This document shows positions 1 through 7,695 of a stretch of 19,467 bases of DNA, one piece after another. Numbering within the stretch: the first letter of the stretch is position 1; each line of letters starts with the position of its first letter. Position numbers and translations under genes: made by a program. The stretch comes from JAXGTD01 sp040775095 (GTDB lineage Bacteria; Pseudomonadota; Gammaproteobacteria; Chromatiales; Chromatiaceae): positions 1 through 19,467 of the forward strand of contig JAXGTD010000082.1 in the NCBI GenBank assembly GCA_040775095.1. The letters run 5' to 3'. Below the pieces are notes generated by a model. It saw only the letters and a list, made by a program, of their open reading frames with translations, was not told the DNA's origin and made no database searches.

Positions 1-1428
1 CGCGTTATAGCTGTCATTGTTGGTGGCAGCCAGCAGGCTGCCGAATGCGCCCAGCTCCAATGCGCTCTCGGCGTGCTCGGACAGCAGCTCGCCAAAATAG
101 ACCGGTACCCCGGCGAGACGCGCCCCCCGCAACCGGTGCCACGCGTTGTCGGCCACGATTACTGGCACCTCCTGGTGATGGAGCTTGGCCGCGAGCCCGC
201 TGCTCCACGCGGTCCCACCGGAGATGATCAGCCCCCCCTTGGACCGGGCGCTCAGCCCAAGCCGGCGTGCCAGGTAGCCGAGACTGAACCCGTGCAGGAC
301 CACCGTGGTGAGGATCAGCGCGAACACCAGGGGCAGCAACCGCGCGCCATCGGCGAAACCCTGTGCCGCCAACGCCGGGCCGAACACGCCGGCAACCGCT
401 GCCGCGACCACGCCGCGCGGTGCGATCCAACCGACGAGGGCACGCTCCTGCCAGCTCATCCCGGCGCCGATCGTGGCGAGCCAGATCGCGATGGGGCGTA
501 CCAGCAGGATCACCGCGGCGATGAGCGCCGCGCCGCGCCAGTCCAGATCGAGCATGATGTGCGGGTCCAGATCGGCGGTCAGCAGCAGGAAGACGCCGGA
601 GACCAGCAGCACCGTGATGTACTCCTTGAAGCGGCGGATCTCGCCGATGCTCGGCAGGTTCATGTTGCCCAGCACCAGCCCCATGACGGTGGCGGCAATG
701 AGACCGGATTCGTCGAGCAGGAGATTGGCCACCGCATAGGCGCCGAGCGCCGCGGCCAGGGCGATCGGACCCTTCAGATACTCCGGCACCTGTCCCGCGA
801 GAAAGGCGCGCCCGAGCAGCCAACCCCCGGCGATCCCGAGCGCGAGCGACGCGCCGACGCCGACGAGCAGATGTACCAGCGTCTCGACCACCAGGCCCGC
901 GTCGGCGCCGACGAACCAGTCGAAGATCACGACGACCAGCACCGCGCCGACCGGATCGTTGACGATGCCTTCCCACTTGAGATAGGAGGCGGGTCGCTTG
1001 ATCAGCCGCGCATGCCGCAGCAGCGGCAGGATGACCGTGGGTCCGGTGACGACGGTGATGGCGCCGAAGACGAGTGCGACTGGCCAGGACAGGGCGCCGA
1101 TCCAGTGTGCCGCGGAGGCGGACAGACCCAGGCCGAGCACCACGGCGACGCTGATCAGGCGGTTGACCCCGGCCGCGGCCTGCTTGAGCTCGGCAAGACG
1201 CAGCGAGAGTCCGCCCTCGAACAGGATCGCGGCCACCGCGAGCTTGATCAGTGGCTGGTAGGCATCACCCAGCGCCTCGCTCGGGCGGATGATGCCCAGC
1301 AGCGGGCCGACGGCCAGCCCGCACAGGCTCAGCAGGACGATGGCTGGAATCTGCAACCGCCAGCCAATCCACTGGGCGGCCATGCCCAGTACGGCCAGCA
1401 GGGCCAGTGTTTCGGTCAGATGATGCAT
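1..1428 (-). CDS. CPA1/NhaP-family cation:proton antiporter with C-terminal Rossmann-like domain (3' end missing)
   Basis: This is an inner-membrane antiporter expected to exchange Na+ or K+ for H+ in pH and ion homeostasis. The ATG at 1428 opens 476 codons that are still open at the window edge, so the C-terminus is missing. Residues 1 to about 390 are a run of hydrophobic helices. Visible family marks are FEGGLSLRL (70-78), TVVTGPT (125-131) and the Asn-Asp pair N157-D158 in EGIVNDPVGA, the ND signature of CPA1 exchangers. After the last helix, LIISGGTAWSSGLAAKL begins a TrkA-N/Rossmann-like domain; its glycine motif is degenerate, so nucleotide binding is uncertain. An in-frame stop lies shortly upstream of the ATG, which supports this start, although no strong ribosome site is seen. 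Family assignment is confident; the transported ion is not known. Confidence 0.9.
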   Translation of the reverse strand, partial: MHHLTETLALLAVLGMAAQWIGWRLQIPAIVLLSLCGLAVGPLLGIIRPSEALGDAYQPLIKLAVAAILFEGGLSLRLAELKQAAAGVNRLISVAVVLGLGLSASAAHWIGALSWPVALVFGAITVVTGPTVILPLLRHARLIKRPASYLKWEGIVNDPVGAVLVVVIFDWFVGADAGLVVETLVHLLVGVGASLALGIAGGWLLGRAFLAGQVPEYLKGPIALAAALGAYAVANLLLDESGLIAATVMGLVLGNMNLPSIGEIRRFKEYITVLLVSGVFLLLTADLDPHIMLDLDWRGAALIAAVILLVRPIAIWLATIGAGMSWQERALVGWIAPRGVVAAAVAGVFGPALAAQGFADGARLLPLVFALILTTVVLHGFSLGYLARRLGLSARSKGGLIISGGTAWSSGLAAKLHHQEVPVIVADNAWHRLRGARLAGVPVYFGELLSEHAESALELGAFGSLLAATNNDSYNA

Positions 1429-1781
1429 CGATGATCCAGGCAGGGGTCGCGGCGAGGGGGAGGGGCGTCACGTACTGGCGGCTGCTCGGGCCTGACGCAG
1501 GCGGCCCGTGTTGGCATACGTTGGCCGTGTCTGGCCATGGCGGCGGACGACGGGCCCGCGCCCGGCCCCGGCCCTGTAGCCCAGGTCCAGCCGCTCGGCG
1601 CCGACAGGGATCGGATCCATCCACGGGAAATCAGCTCGCATCTCGTGGGGCATGATCCAGTGGTTGCCACACCTTCCAACCCTCGCCGGGCACATGGGCG
1701 CCGGGCCGTCCCGCGCCTGGAGGGGAAACGCCGTTGACCCGCGTCGGGGGATCCGTCCGACGCCGGGAGCCCTGCCGGCGG
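1429..1781. other. 353-bp intergenic region, leader of the antiporter gene
   Basis: This is the gap between the antiporter start and the end of the 94-residue protein gene, both on the minus strand. It holds two overlapping GC-rich inverted repeats at its right end (see the terminator entry) and no convincing promoter. A minus-strand open frame at 1468-1653 (61 codons) has about three quarters G or C in third positions. It shows no domain, no good ribosome site and no recognisable protein character, so it is not called as a gene. Confidence 0.5.
1741..1780 (-). terminator. Possible terminator hairpins after the small-protein gene
   Basis: Directly downstream of the minus-strand stop at 1782, CGCCGG (1761-1766) and CCGGCG (1775-1780) form a perfect 6-bp stem with an 8-nt loop. 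A second, mutually exclusive stem pairs 1741-1747 with 1757-1763 (7 bp, 9-nt loop). No T-run follows, so an intrinsic terminator is only a possibility; the position right after a stop codon is the main argument. Confidence 0.25.
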
Positions 1782-2066
1782 TCAGTCCTGAATCCAGCCC
1801 TGTAAGGCGTCCACCAGTGCCTGCGCCTGGGCGCGGCTGGAAATATTGAACTTGGATTGCTGGCGGTATTCGCCGTTGCGCTTCTGATAGCGGCGGATCG
1901 TGAAACGATCGGGGCCGTATTCGCCCTTGGCCCGATCCCAGTCCTGATAGCGGAAGAGGATCGTGGTCCAGCTGCCCTTGGAAAGGATGACCTTGTCGAG
2001 CTCTTTCGTGGTCTCGATGCCATCGTCGGTGTAGCTCACGGTCAGGTCTTCGACCTTCTCTGCCAT
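1782..2066 (-). CDS. Conserved-looking 94-aa protein, possibly PC4/YdbC-like
   Basis: No family is recognised with confidence. The protein is 94 residues, highly polar and rich in Tyr, Lys and Arg, with no signal peptide or membrane segment, so it is probably cytoplasmic. The order of features (KVILSKGSW near 25-33, alternating strands with YGPDRFTIRRYQKR at 50-63, then a final helix ending in ALQGWI) resembles the four strands plus one helix of the PC4/YdbC single-stranded-DNA-binding fold. This is an impression of pattern, not a match. The ATG at 2066 has AGGAG about 8 nt upstream. It follows the ankyrin lipoprotein gene by 54 bp on the same strand, so the two may be co-transcribed. The existence of the gene is well supported; its function is unknown. 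Confidence 0.82.
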   Translation of the reverse strand: MAEKVEDLTVSYTDDGIETTKELDKVILSKGSWTTILFRYQDWDRAKGEYGPDRFTIRRYQKRNGEYRQQSKFNISSRAQAQALVDALQGWIQD

Positions 2067-2120
2067 TGACGTCTTTCTCCTGGACTCGTGTGGTGTGGTG
2101 GGACGCGCCGGGGCGAGGGC

Positions 2121-2783
2121 TCAGCGTTCGGCGCCGTATTGCCGCAGCAGCGCGATGAGGCTTGGATCGCTCCCGTTTGCGGTGGCGACGGCGAGCGGCG
2201 TGCCGCCCGACGCGTTGGTGGAATTGACGTCCGCGCCGGCCATCAGCAGGTGTTTGACGAGCTTGAGATTGTCCGCCGCGATGGCGATGTGCAGCGGTGG
2301 ATCTCCGGTCTCGTCGGGTGCGTTGAAATCGACACCGCGGCCGGCAAGCAGGTTGATGGTGTCGCGATCGGCGGCGTTCTCGCGAACCAGATCGAACAAC
2401 AGGGCCTGGAGGTCGTCGTCGGCGCCGCGAACGAGCAGCACCTCCGCGGCGGCGATCTTGCCGCTGGCCAGCGCAACGTGCAGCGGCGTCCGGCCCAGAC
2501 GATCGCGCACGTCGAGCCGGGCATCGTGCTGTAACAGTTGCCTGACAACGACAACATTTCCCTGGTTGGCCGCCACGTGCAGGGGATATTGCCCGTCGGG
2601 GCCGGCCTGATTCACGTCCGTGCCCCAGTAAAGGTGACGCTTGATCTGATCCAGGTCGGCGCTGTGGACGGCGCGATACAGGTTGACCGTTGGCCGCGCC
2701 GGCTCACCGCATCCGGATAGCATCCCGCCCAAGAGGGCGGCCAGGGTGGCGACAATGGCGAGCAAGAAGCGGGAAGGGCGCAT
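2121..2783 (-). CDS. Ankyrin-repeat lipoprotein
   Basis: A 220-residue protein with a lipoprotein signal: a basic start (MRPSRF), a hydrophobic core and the lipobox LSGC with the lipidated Cys at 25. The mature part is nearly all ankyrin repeats at roughly 34-60, 64-95, 97-128 and 160-190 plus a shorter one at 193-219. Their PLHVA, TPLHVA and PPLHIA helices are plain to see. The stretch at about 129-157 is a degenerate repeat. Ankyrin repeats bind other proteins; the partner is not known. The ATG at 2783 was chosen over an upstream alternative at 2891 because only it places the signal peptide at the N-terminus. It is the first gene of a probable two-gene unit with the 94-residue protein and is divergent from the membrane protein at 2928. 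Confidence 0.88.
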   Translation of the reverse strand: MRPSRFLLAIVATLAALLGGMLSGCGEPARPTVNLYRAVHSADLDQIKRHLYWGTDVNQAGPDGQYPLHVAANQGNVVVVRQLLQHDARLDVRDRLGRTPLHVALASGKIAAAEVLLVRGADDDLQALLFDLVRENAADRDTINLLAGRGVDFNAPDETGDPPLHIAIAADNLKLVKHLLMAGADVNSTNASGGTPLAVATANGSDPSLIALLRQYGAER

Positions 2784-2927
2784 GAGACGGGATCTGGGCG
2801 GAAAAGGCCGTATGCGGCGATTCGGCAAAGGACCCCGGATGGTACGCCCTGTCGCGCGCGGCCGGCAAGGTCGTTGGCAGCGCCTGTTCATGGTCGCGGG
2901 CGGGCGGGCGTGCTACTTTATCGCGTC

Positions 2928-3314
2928 ATGCTCGGCAAGCTCCTTCTGACCGCGGTCGTCGTCTATATCGCCTATCTGGTGATCCGCAAACGCCTGCGCG
3001 AGGCGGATGAGGACGTGCGCCCGCAACGGCCAGGGGGCTCCGCGCCCGGGCCTGTGCTCCCGATCCGTGCCGTACGCGCGGTGGCCTATGGCTTGCTGGG
3101 GCTGATGCTGCTGGGCAGCGCGATCTGGGTGTATCTGGACTGGCAACAGCAGCGAGAGGTGGTGCAGCTGCAGGTGGTCAATCCCTACACGGGCGGCGTG
3201 AAGACCTTTGCGGTGCGACGTGGGGATATCGATGGGCGCAGGTTCCGCACCCTGGACGGGCGCGAGGTTCGCATTGCGGAAATGGAGCGGATGGTGATCG
3301 AGAGCCGGCGTTGA
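2928..3314 (+). CDS. Two-span membrane protein of unknown function
   Basis: A 128-residue protein not assigned to a family. It has two hydrophobic segments, at about 3-19 and 49-70, joined by a charged, proline-rich loop (RKRLREADEDVRPQ). A soluble C-terminal tail of about 55 residues follows (VNPYTGGVKTFAVRRGDIDGRRFRTLDG in part), which looks like a small beta-rich domain. The ATG at 2928 is preferred to the in-frame start at 2874 because it places the first membrane helix at the N-terminus; the ribosome site is weak. It lies 144 bp from the divergent ankyrin lipoprotein gene and converges on the oxygenase gene with 52 bp between the stops. Confidence 0.72.
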   Translation: MLGKLLLTAVVVYIAYLVIRKRLREADEDVRPQRPGGSAPGPVLPIRAVRAVAYGLLGLMLLGSAIWVYLDWQQQREVVQLQVVNPYTGGVKTFAVRRGDIDGRRFRTLDGREVRIAEMERMVIESRR

Positions 3315-3366
3315 GCCGTGCGCCCGGTTTGCCTGGACGCATTCCCCTGTGGATCGATCCCCTTGT

Positions 3367-3897
3367 TCAGGCCGCCGCCGGGCCGATGTTGAATGCCAGA
3401 GACAGTCGCTGCTCGAGACTGCGATTCGTCTCCACGCTGTGGGCCACCCGCGGTGGGAACAGCAGCATCATGCCGGGCTCCGGGGCGACACGGACCTCGA
3501 ATGGGTCGTCGTGAAACAGGATGTCTCCGGAGCCCTCTGGCGCCGTGATGTAGTAGACACCCGAGAGTAGCTCGTCGTCCTCGTCGTGGGTGTGCTCGCT
3601 GGTGCGATCCCCCGGGGCCATCGCATTGAGCCAGAATCCGCATCGCAGTGCTTGTCGGGTCAGGCCCAGTATCGCGCGGGCCTGGTGCTCGGCGAAGGCG
3701 AGCAGCTGCTCGACACCGGGTAGCTGGTCGCGGCTCGGGTAGAGGTTTTCGAAGCGCCCGGAGATGAAATGCGTTCGGCGCTCGAAATCGGTGTCGGCCA
3801 AGGCCGACCAGGCGGTGACCAGCCGCGGGTTCAGGCGCTCGGCCTCCGGATAACGGGTGACGTGGATGGGTGTCAGTTGCTGAATGGACATCGTCAT
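3367..3897 (-). CDS. 2OG-Fe(II) oxygenase family protein (TIGR02466-like)
   Basis: A 176-residue soluble protein with the marks of the small putative 2-oxoglutarate/Fe(II) dioxygenase family: EHTHDEDDELLSGVYYI (101-117) with His102, His104 and Asp105 as candidate metal ligands, PGMMLLFPPRVAHSVETN (141-158) with distal His153, and RLSLAFN (164-170) whose Arg would hold 2-oxoglutarate. The substrate of this family is generally unknown. The start could be 3897 or 3891 (MTMSIQQL or MSIQQL). A TTG at 3927 has a GGAG site just upstream, but both lie inside a hairpin, so I prefer the ATG. It is the last gene of the minus-strand run that includes the NamZ-like gene, 70 bp after it. Confidence 0.82.
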   Translation of the reverse strand: MTMSIQQLTPIHVTRYPEAERLNPRLVTAWSALADTDFERRTHFISGRFENLYPSRDQLPGVEQLLAFAEHQARAILGLTRQALRCGFWLNAMAPGDRTSEHTHDEDDELLSGVYYITAPEGSGDILFHDDPFEVRVAPEPGMMLLFPPRVAHSVETNRSLEQRLSLAFNIGPAAA

Positions 3898-3923
3898 CGG
3901 ATTGCGCGCCTGCCGCGGGAACG

Positions 3924-3943
3924 CCAATCTTCTCCAAGATTGG
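3924..3943 (-). repeat. Perfect 8-bp hairpin in the NamZ/oxygenase intergenic gap
   Basis: CCAATCTT (3924-3931) and AAGATTGG (3936-3943) are exact complements around a 4-nt loop. Read on the minus strand, the loop is GGAG, a ribosome-binding-like sequence, and a TTG codon sits in the 3' arm. No T-run follows, so it could be a weak terminator after the NamZ-like gene, an RNA processing site, or a structure that adjusts translation of the oxygenase. Only the inverted repeat itself is certain. Confidence 0.55.
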
Positions 3944-3967
3944 GGGGAACGCGTTGTCTCGTCGGGT

Positions 3968-5185
3968 TCATCGGTAGAGTCGATATGGGTCGCGCGCCTC
4001 CAGCCACGCGGCCTCGTCCTTGACCAGCGCGGCCTCCAGGTCGCCGGGCAGGGCGTTGCTGTCGTCGACCCAGGCGCGCAGATCGGTGCCGCCGCTTAGC
4101 AGGTCGATGGCGAGGCGCTCGTGCTCGTACTCGTACGGGAAGGCGCGCCAGAGCGGGTAGTCCGGGTACTCCAGACGCAGCGCCTTGAAAAACAGCGCGA
4201 CCAGCCTGTAGGGTCTGAAACCCGCGTGCTGGTAGTGGATGCTGTCGGTGTGGATCTGGAAGCCGTGGCAGAGCTTGCCCGCGTGTTTGTGAAACGTGGG
4301 CTCGAAGCCACAGCAGCGTACCAGGCAACCGGTCATCCACTCGGCATGCAGGCTCTCCATGCGTTTGAGCAGCCGGCAGACATCGATATCCGGCGCGCCG
4401 ATCAGCTCCAGCGGGACGGTGGTGCCGCGTCCCTCCGAGAGGGTCGTTCCCTCCAGCAGCACGGTGCCCGGGAAGCAGCGCGCCATGTTCAGGCTCGAGG
4501 CGTTCGGACTCGGGTTCACCCAGGGGATCTCGCCCTGGGGCCAACCGTAGCCGGGGGCGGCGTCAGGGTCGTAGCCCTGCATCGCGATCACCCGCAGGTC
4601 GAGATCGAGCTGCCGTTGTGCGGCGAACCAGTGCGCCAGCTCGCCAAAGGTCAGGCCATGGCGCATGGGCAGCGGGCCGGCGCCGACGAAACTCTCCCAA
4701 CCGGGCTGGAGCAGGCTGCCCTCCACCGGACGTCCAGCCGGATTTGGGCGGTCGAGCACCCAGACCGACTTGCCCTTTGCCGCGCAGGCGTCGAGCACGT
4801 AGGCCAGCGTCGTGACGTAGGTGTAGATGCGGGTGCCGATATCCTGCAGGTCGATCAGCAATACGTCGAAGCTCTCGAGCATCGCGTCGGTCGGGGATCG
4901 CACCTCGCCGTAGAGGCTGAACACCGGGATGCCGTGCAGCGGGTCGGTGTAGTCGTCGGACTCCACCATGTTGTCCTGTTTGTCGCCGCGCATCCCGTGC
5001 TGGGGGCCGAACGCGCAGCGGATGTCGAGTCCGCCCAGGGACATCAGCGCGTCCAGTGAGTGGCGCCCCACGTGGGTAACCGACGCGGGGTGGCCGAGTA
5101 GCGCGACGCGCCGACCGGCGAGTGGCGCACGTAACTCGCCCTCGGCGAGCAGACGGTCGATGCCCAGGCGCATGGTGGCGGTCAT
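3968..5185 (-). CDS. NamZ/DUF1343-family protein, probable exo-beta-N-acetylmuramidase
   Basis: A 405-residue full-length member of the DUF1343 family, whose Bacillus subtilis representative NamZ removes MurNAc from the non-reducing end of peptidoglycan fragments (GH171). Conserved blocks are clear: GHPASVTHVGRHSLDAL (31-47), FGPQHGMRG (59-67), LIDLQDIGTRIYTYV (110-124), VLDRPNPAGR (143-152), HGLTFGELA (176-184) and EGTTLSEGRGTT (245-256). These loops carry acidic residues suited to glycosidase chemistry, but I do not assign the catalytic pair. There is no signal peptide: the N-terminus goes directly into the domain (MTATMRLGIDRLLA), whereas B. subtilis NamZ is secreted. A cytoplasmic role in muropeptide recycling is therefore suggested. 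It lies 149 bp downstream of the PuuE-like gene. A second ATG at 5173 is possible. Confidence 0.9.
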   Translation of the reverse strand: MTATMRLGIDRLLAEGELRAPLAGRRVALLGHPASVTHVGRHSLDALMSLGGLDIRCAFGPQHGMRGDKQDNMVESDDYTDPLHGIPVFSLYGEVRSPTDAMLESFDVLLIDLQDIGTRIYTYVTTLAYVLDACAAKGKSVWVLDRPNPAGRPVEGSLLQPGWESFVGAGPLPMRHGLTFGELAHWFAAQRQLDLDLRVIAMQGYDPDAAPGYGWPQGEIPWVNPSPNASSLNMARCFPGTVLLEGTTLSEGRGTTVPLELIGAPDIDVCRLLKRMESLHAEWMTGCLVRCCGFEPTFHKHAGKLCHGFQIHTDSIHYQHAGFRPYRLVALFFKALRLEYPDYPLWRAFPYEYEHERLAIDLLSGGTDLRAWVDDSNALPGDLEAALVKDEAAWLEARDPYRLYR

Positions 5186-5334
5186 CGTAGGCGAATTCTC
5201 CGGTAATCAGTGTGTTTTCCGATGCTGCCACAGCTGGGGCCGGCTGGCGAGTGCCGCGACCCGGCGCGCCCCCGTTTCCTGTCGCCGCTGACCAATCCCC
5301 TGGGTCGCGCGGATGGCACTGAAACCCTGTCTCC

Positions 5335-6249
5335 TCAGGCCCCCGCGTCGCCCAGGGGCGGCGGCTGCAGCGCGATCCAGTGCCGGGCGATCTCCTCGCC
5401 GCGGCAGACCCAGACCCGGTCGCGACCCTGGATGTAGTCGAGGAAGCGCGCCAGGGCCATGGCTCGGGCCGGGTGACCGCTGATCCGGGCGTGCAGCCCC
5501 ACGCTCATCAGCTTCGGGCGCCGGGCCCCTTCCTGCCAGAGCAGGTCGAACGCGTCTCGGAGTAGCCTGAAGAAGTCGTCCCCGCAAGCGAAGCCGGTTG
5601 GGAGCAGGTAGCGAAGGTCATTGTTGACGAGCGTATAGGGGATCACCAGGTGAGGGGGCGTGCCGACCAACCAGTAGGGCAGATCGTCGTTATAGGCGTC
5701 CGAGTCGTAGAGGAATCCGCCTTCTTCGCGCAGCAGGCGGCGGGTGTTGTGGCTGACCCGGCCCGTATACCAGCCCGTCGGCCGGCGCCCGCAGGTGCGC
5801 TCTATCACCTCGATGGTGCGCTGGATGTGCCTCCGCTCTTCGTGTTCCGGAGTCTGGCGATAGTCGAGCCAGCGGTAGCCGTGGCCGGCCACCTCGTGCC
5901 CGGCCTCGCCCAGCGCGCGGCCGATCTCCGGGGTGAGCTCCAGCGCGCGGCCGACGGCAAAGGCGGTGAGTGGAAGGTCACGCTCCCGGAACAGCTCGAG
6001 AATGCGCCAGACCCCGGCCCGGGAGCCGTACTCGTACATCCCCTCGATGCTGGGGTCGCGCTCCGCGGTTCGCGCCGGGCGGCCCGGGAGCTCGTGCAGC
6101 CATGCCTCGGAGGTGGGATCGCCGTTGAGGATGCTCGACTCGGCGCCCTCCTCGATGTTTAGCACGAACCGCACCGCGATGCGCGCATCATGGGGCCAGC
6201 GCGCGTGGGGCGGATGCCCCGCGTAACCGAGCAGGTCGCGATCGGCCAT
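5335..6249 (-). CDS. puuE: PuuE-type allantoinase / polysaccharide-deacetylase-fold protein
   Basis: A 304-residue protein that matches the PuuE branch of the polysaccharide deacetylase superfamily along its length. The N-terminus GYAGHPPHARWPHDARIAV, then FVLNIEEGAE (28-37, where metal-dependent deacetylases have the TFDDG motif), EYGSRAGVWRIL (73-84), GHEVAGHGYRW (117-127, His118 and His123) and a C-terminal GLHARISGHPAR (251-262) are typical. PuuE hydrolyses allantoin to allantoate in purine breakdown. No uricase, OHCU decarboxylase or allantoate gene is nearby; the neighbours are an acetyltransferase and a peptidoglycan glycosidase, so another amide or N-acetyl substrate is conceivable. 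The ATG overlaps the stop of the GNAT gene (TGATG), implying translational coupling. Confidence 0.87.
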   Translation of the reverse strand: MADRDLLGYAGHPPHARWPHDARIAVRFVLNIEEGAESSILNGDPTSEAWLHELPGRPARTAERDPSIEGMYEYGSRAGVWRILELFRERDLPLTAFAVGRALELTPEIGRALGEAGHEVAGHGYRWLDYRQTPEHEERRHIQRTIEVIERTCGRRPTGWYTGRVSHNTRRLLREEGGFLYDSDAYNDDLPYWLVGTPPHLVIPYTLVNNDLRYLLPTGFACGDDFFRLLRDAFDLLWQEGARRPKLMSVGLHARISGHPARAMALARFLDYIQGRDRVWVCRGEEIARHWIALQPPPLGDAGA

Positions 6250-7127
6250 CAGCCGAGCTCGAAGGTCGTGACGCCGAAGACGCGTTCGTGGGCCAGATCC
6301 GGCATCGGCCCCAGGTACATTCGGGCACAGCCGAAGACCTCCTTCATTCGATGCCGTCGCGCCAGCTCCATCGCGGCGGGGTTGTTCTCGGGCACGTCGA
6401 GAAACAGCGGTCCGCCGGCGGCGAATGCTGTCAGGCCCGCGAACAGACGCATCGCCGCGGCGCCATCGTCGGCGAACAAGGGGCCGACCTTGCAGCCTTC
6501 CACGCAGCGGCGGATGACACCGAAACCACGCAGCTGCCCGTTGCGCAGACAGCCCAGGGCGAGGGCGCCGTTCTGGGCAATCCAGCCCTCCAGGAACCCC
6601 GCGCGGGGCGCCGGAAAGCAGGTGCGATCGTAGCCGAGCACCGCGTCGAACGGCACGTCCCTCAGCGGCACGATCTCGTCAGGGCCCTCGCCGCTGCCGG
6701 CAAGCGCCGCGTCGGCCGGGACCTCGGCGCGAAAACGGATATCGCGGTGCGAGAAGACGAACCCGCCGCGCGCGTAGTAGTGCTGCATCGCGAAGACGCC
6801 GTCCATGCCGATGCTCGCGCCAGGGCGAAGCCGCGCGAGAAGGCGCTTCAGGCGCGCGTGCCACAGGGTATTGCCGAGGCCCTGGCCCCGGTACTGTGGA
6901 CGCACGATGAAAAAGCCCATGAATCCGAACGCGCCGCCGTACGAGGTGATTGCCCCGCCGCCGATCATCTCGCCGTCGAGATCCGCGGCCACGAAGGCAT
7001 CGGGATCGGTGCGCCAGAACAGCTCGGCATCCCGCAGCCCCGGATTCCAACCCTCCAGACGCGCCCATTCGACAAGCTCGTCCACTTCACCCCGAGTCAT
7101 ATTTCGGACTACAAGCGCGGTGTTCAT
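6249..7127 (-). CDS. GNAT-family N-acetyltransferase with C-terminal second domain
   Basis: A 292-residue soluble protein. The first half is a GNAT fold with acetyl-CoA motif A, VRPQYRGQGLGNTL (75-88, RGQGLG loop 80-85), preceded by the strands GGAITSY and GFMGFFIV. The second half (about 145-285: YDRTCFPAPRAGFLEGW, then GFGVIRRCVEGCKVGPLFAD and FLDVPENNPAAMELA) follows the pattern of the YitH/HolE-type domain often found after a GNAT domain. The acceptor substrate is unknown. It is the first gene of the probable four-gene unit GNAT, PuuE-like, NamZ-like, 2OG oxygenase, and its stop overlaps the next start by one base. The ATG at 7127 has a weak ribosome site; an internal ATG nine codons later is an alternative. 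Confidence 0.87.
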   Translation of the reverse strand: MNTALVVRNMTRGEVDELVEWARLEGWNPGLRDAELFWRTDPDAFVAADLDGEMIGGGAITSYGGAFGFMGFFIVRPQYRGQGLGNTLWHARLKRLLARLRPGASIGMDGVFAMQHYYARGGFVFSHRDIRFRAEVPADAALAGSGEGPDEIVPLRDVPFDAVLGYDRTCFPAPRAGFLEGWIAQNGALALGCLRNGQLRGFGVIRRCVEGCKVGPLFADDGAAAMRLFAGLTAFAAGGPLFLDVPENNPAAMELARRHRMKEVFGCARMYLGPMPDLAHERVFGVTTFELG

Positions 7128-7695
7128 AGCGGCAATCTCGCATGATGATCGAGCAACGAGACCATGGTCTGGACACGCGAGTCCAGCCGTCCCGGTCGCT
7201 CAGCCCAAGGTTGGGTCGCCCCCGCGGGGGGCGCGCCATTTTCCCGAGCCCTGTATCCGGGGTGCGCAACAGGGCGAACGGCGCGTTGGCGCGCGACGCT
7301 CAGCCCGAGTGCAACCGGGCTGATGCCCCCGTGAACGCTGCCCCTGGGCGGCCAGGAATCGCACTGCTCGGTTTGTGAGCCGATCTTGTGCATGGATGGA
7401 TTAAAGCAGTGTCGCCCGAGAAGATCCAAGTGTCTGCAGACGGCATGGCGCCGACCAGAGACCGGACGGAAGGGCAGACAAGGCCCGCGAGGCGGGTGTC
7501 GGATGCCGGCCCCGGCACATTGGGGAAGGGGTTTCGCATTGAGCCCCGGCCGATGTCGCGCGACGACGGGGCGCGTTGGTCGATCCCCCGTTGGCGTGGC
7601 AGCATGCCCCGGATCGGCGGACCGGCTAGCTGGTGCGTGCCCAATCACCGATTCTTCGCTGGGCGAAACCCGCGCCTTGGAGGTATGGTTTCCAC
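7128..7695. other. 568-bp divergent intergenic region without a recognised gene
   Basis: This lies between the divergent GNAT operon and the FHA-transglycosylase gene. It contains an exact palindrome CCCAAGGTTGGG (7204-7215) followed at once by a 7-bp GC hairpin (7217-7223 with 7227-7233, 3-nt loop) and TTTT at 7239-7242. A short hairpin lies at 7504-7517. Open frames on both strands here have no protein-like character. No clear sigma-70 promoter is seen for either gene; the AT-richer patch at about 7371-7405 is the likeliest promoter zone for the plus-strand gene. I see no tRNA-like cloverleaf. Confidence 0.4.

Noticed and set aside
73..1434. A 453-codon open frame on the plus strand opposite the antiporter.
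   Set aside because: It is the antisense shadow of a clear membrane transporter, with composition dominated by Gln, Asp, Arg and Gly and no domain. GC-rich genes often leave such frames open.
1468..1653. Possible 61-codon gene upstream of the antiporter on the minus strand.
   Set aside because: Third positions are GC-rich, but so is the whole region; no ribosome site or recognisable sequence was found.
3898..3927. TTG at 3927 as the oxygenase start.
   Set aside because: Both its ribosome-like site and the codon are in a perfect hairpin, and the added residues look unlike the family N-terminus; ATG at 3897 or 3891 fits better.
5335..6249. A purine-degradation cluster around the PuuE-like gene.
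   Set aside because: None of the neighbours belongs to urate, hydroxyisourate or allantoate metabolism.
7201..7245. Palindrome plus GC hairpin followed by TTTT as an intrinsic terminator.
   Set aside because: No plus-strand gene ends upstream, and on the minus strand it precedes the GNAT gene, so there is nothing obvious to terminate.
7388..7695. Possible small gene upstream of the FHA-transglycosylase gene, in a plus-strand frame that opens at 7388 and runs into it.
   Set aside because: No ribosome site, no domain and no coding-like composition; the frame stays open only because it overlaps the real gene out of frame.
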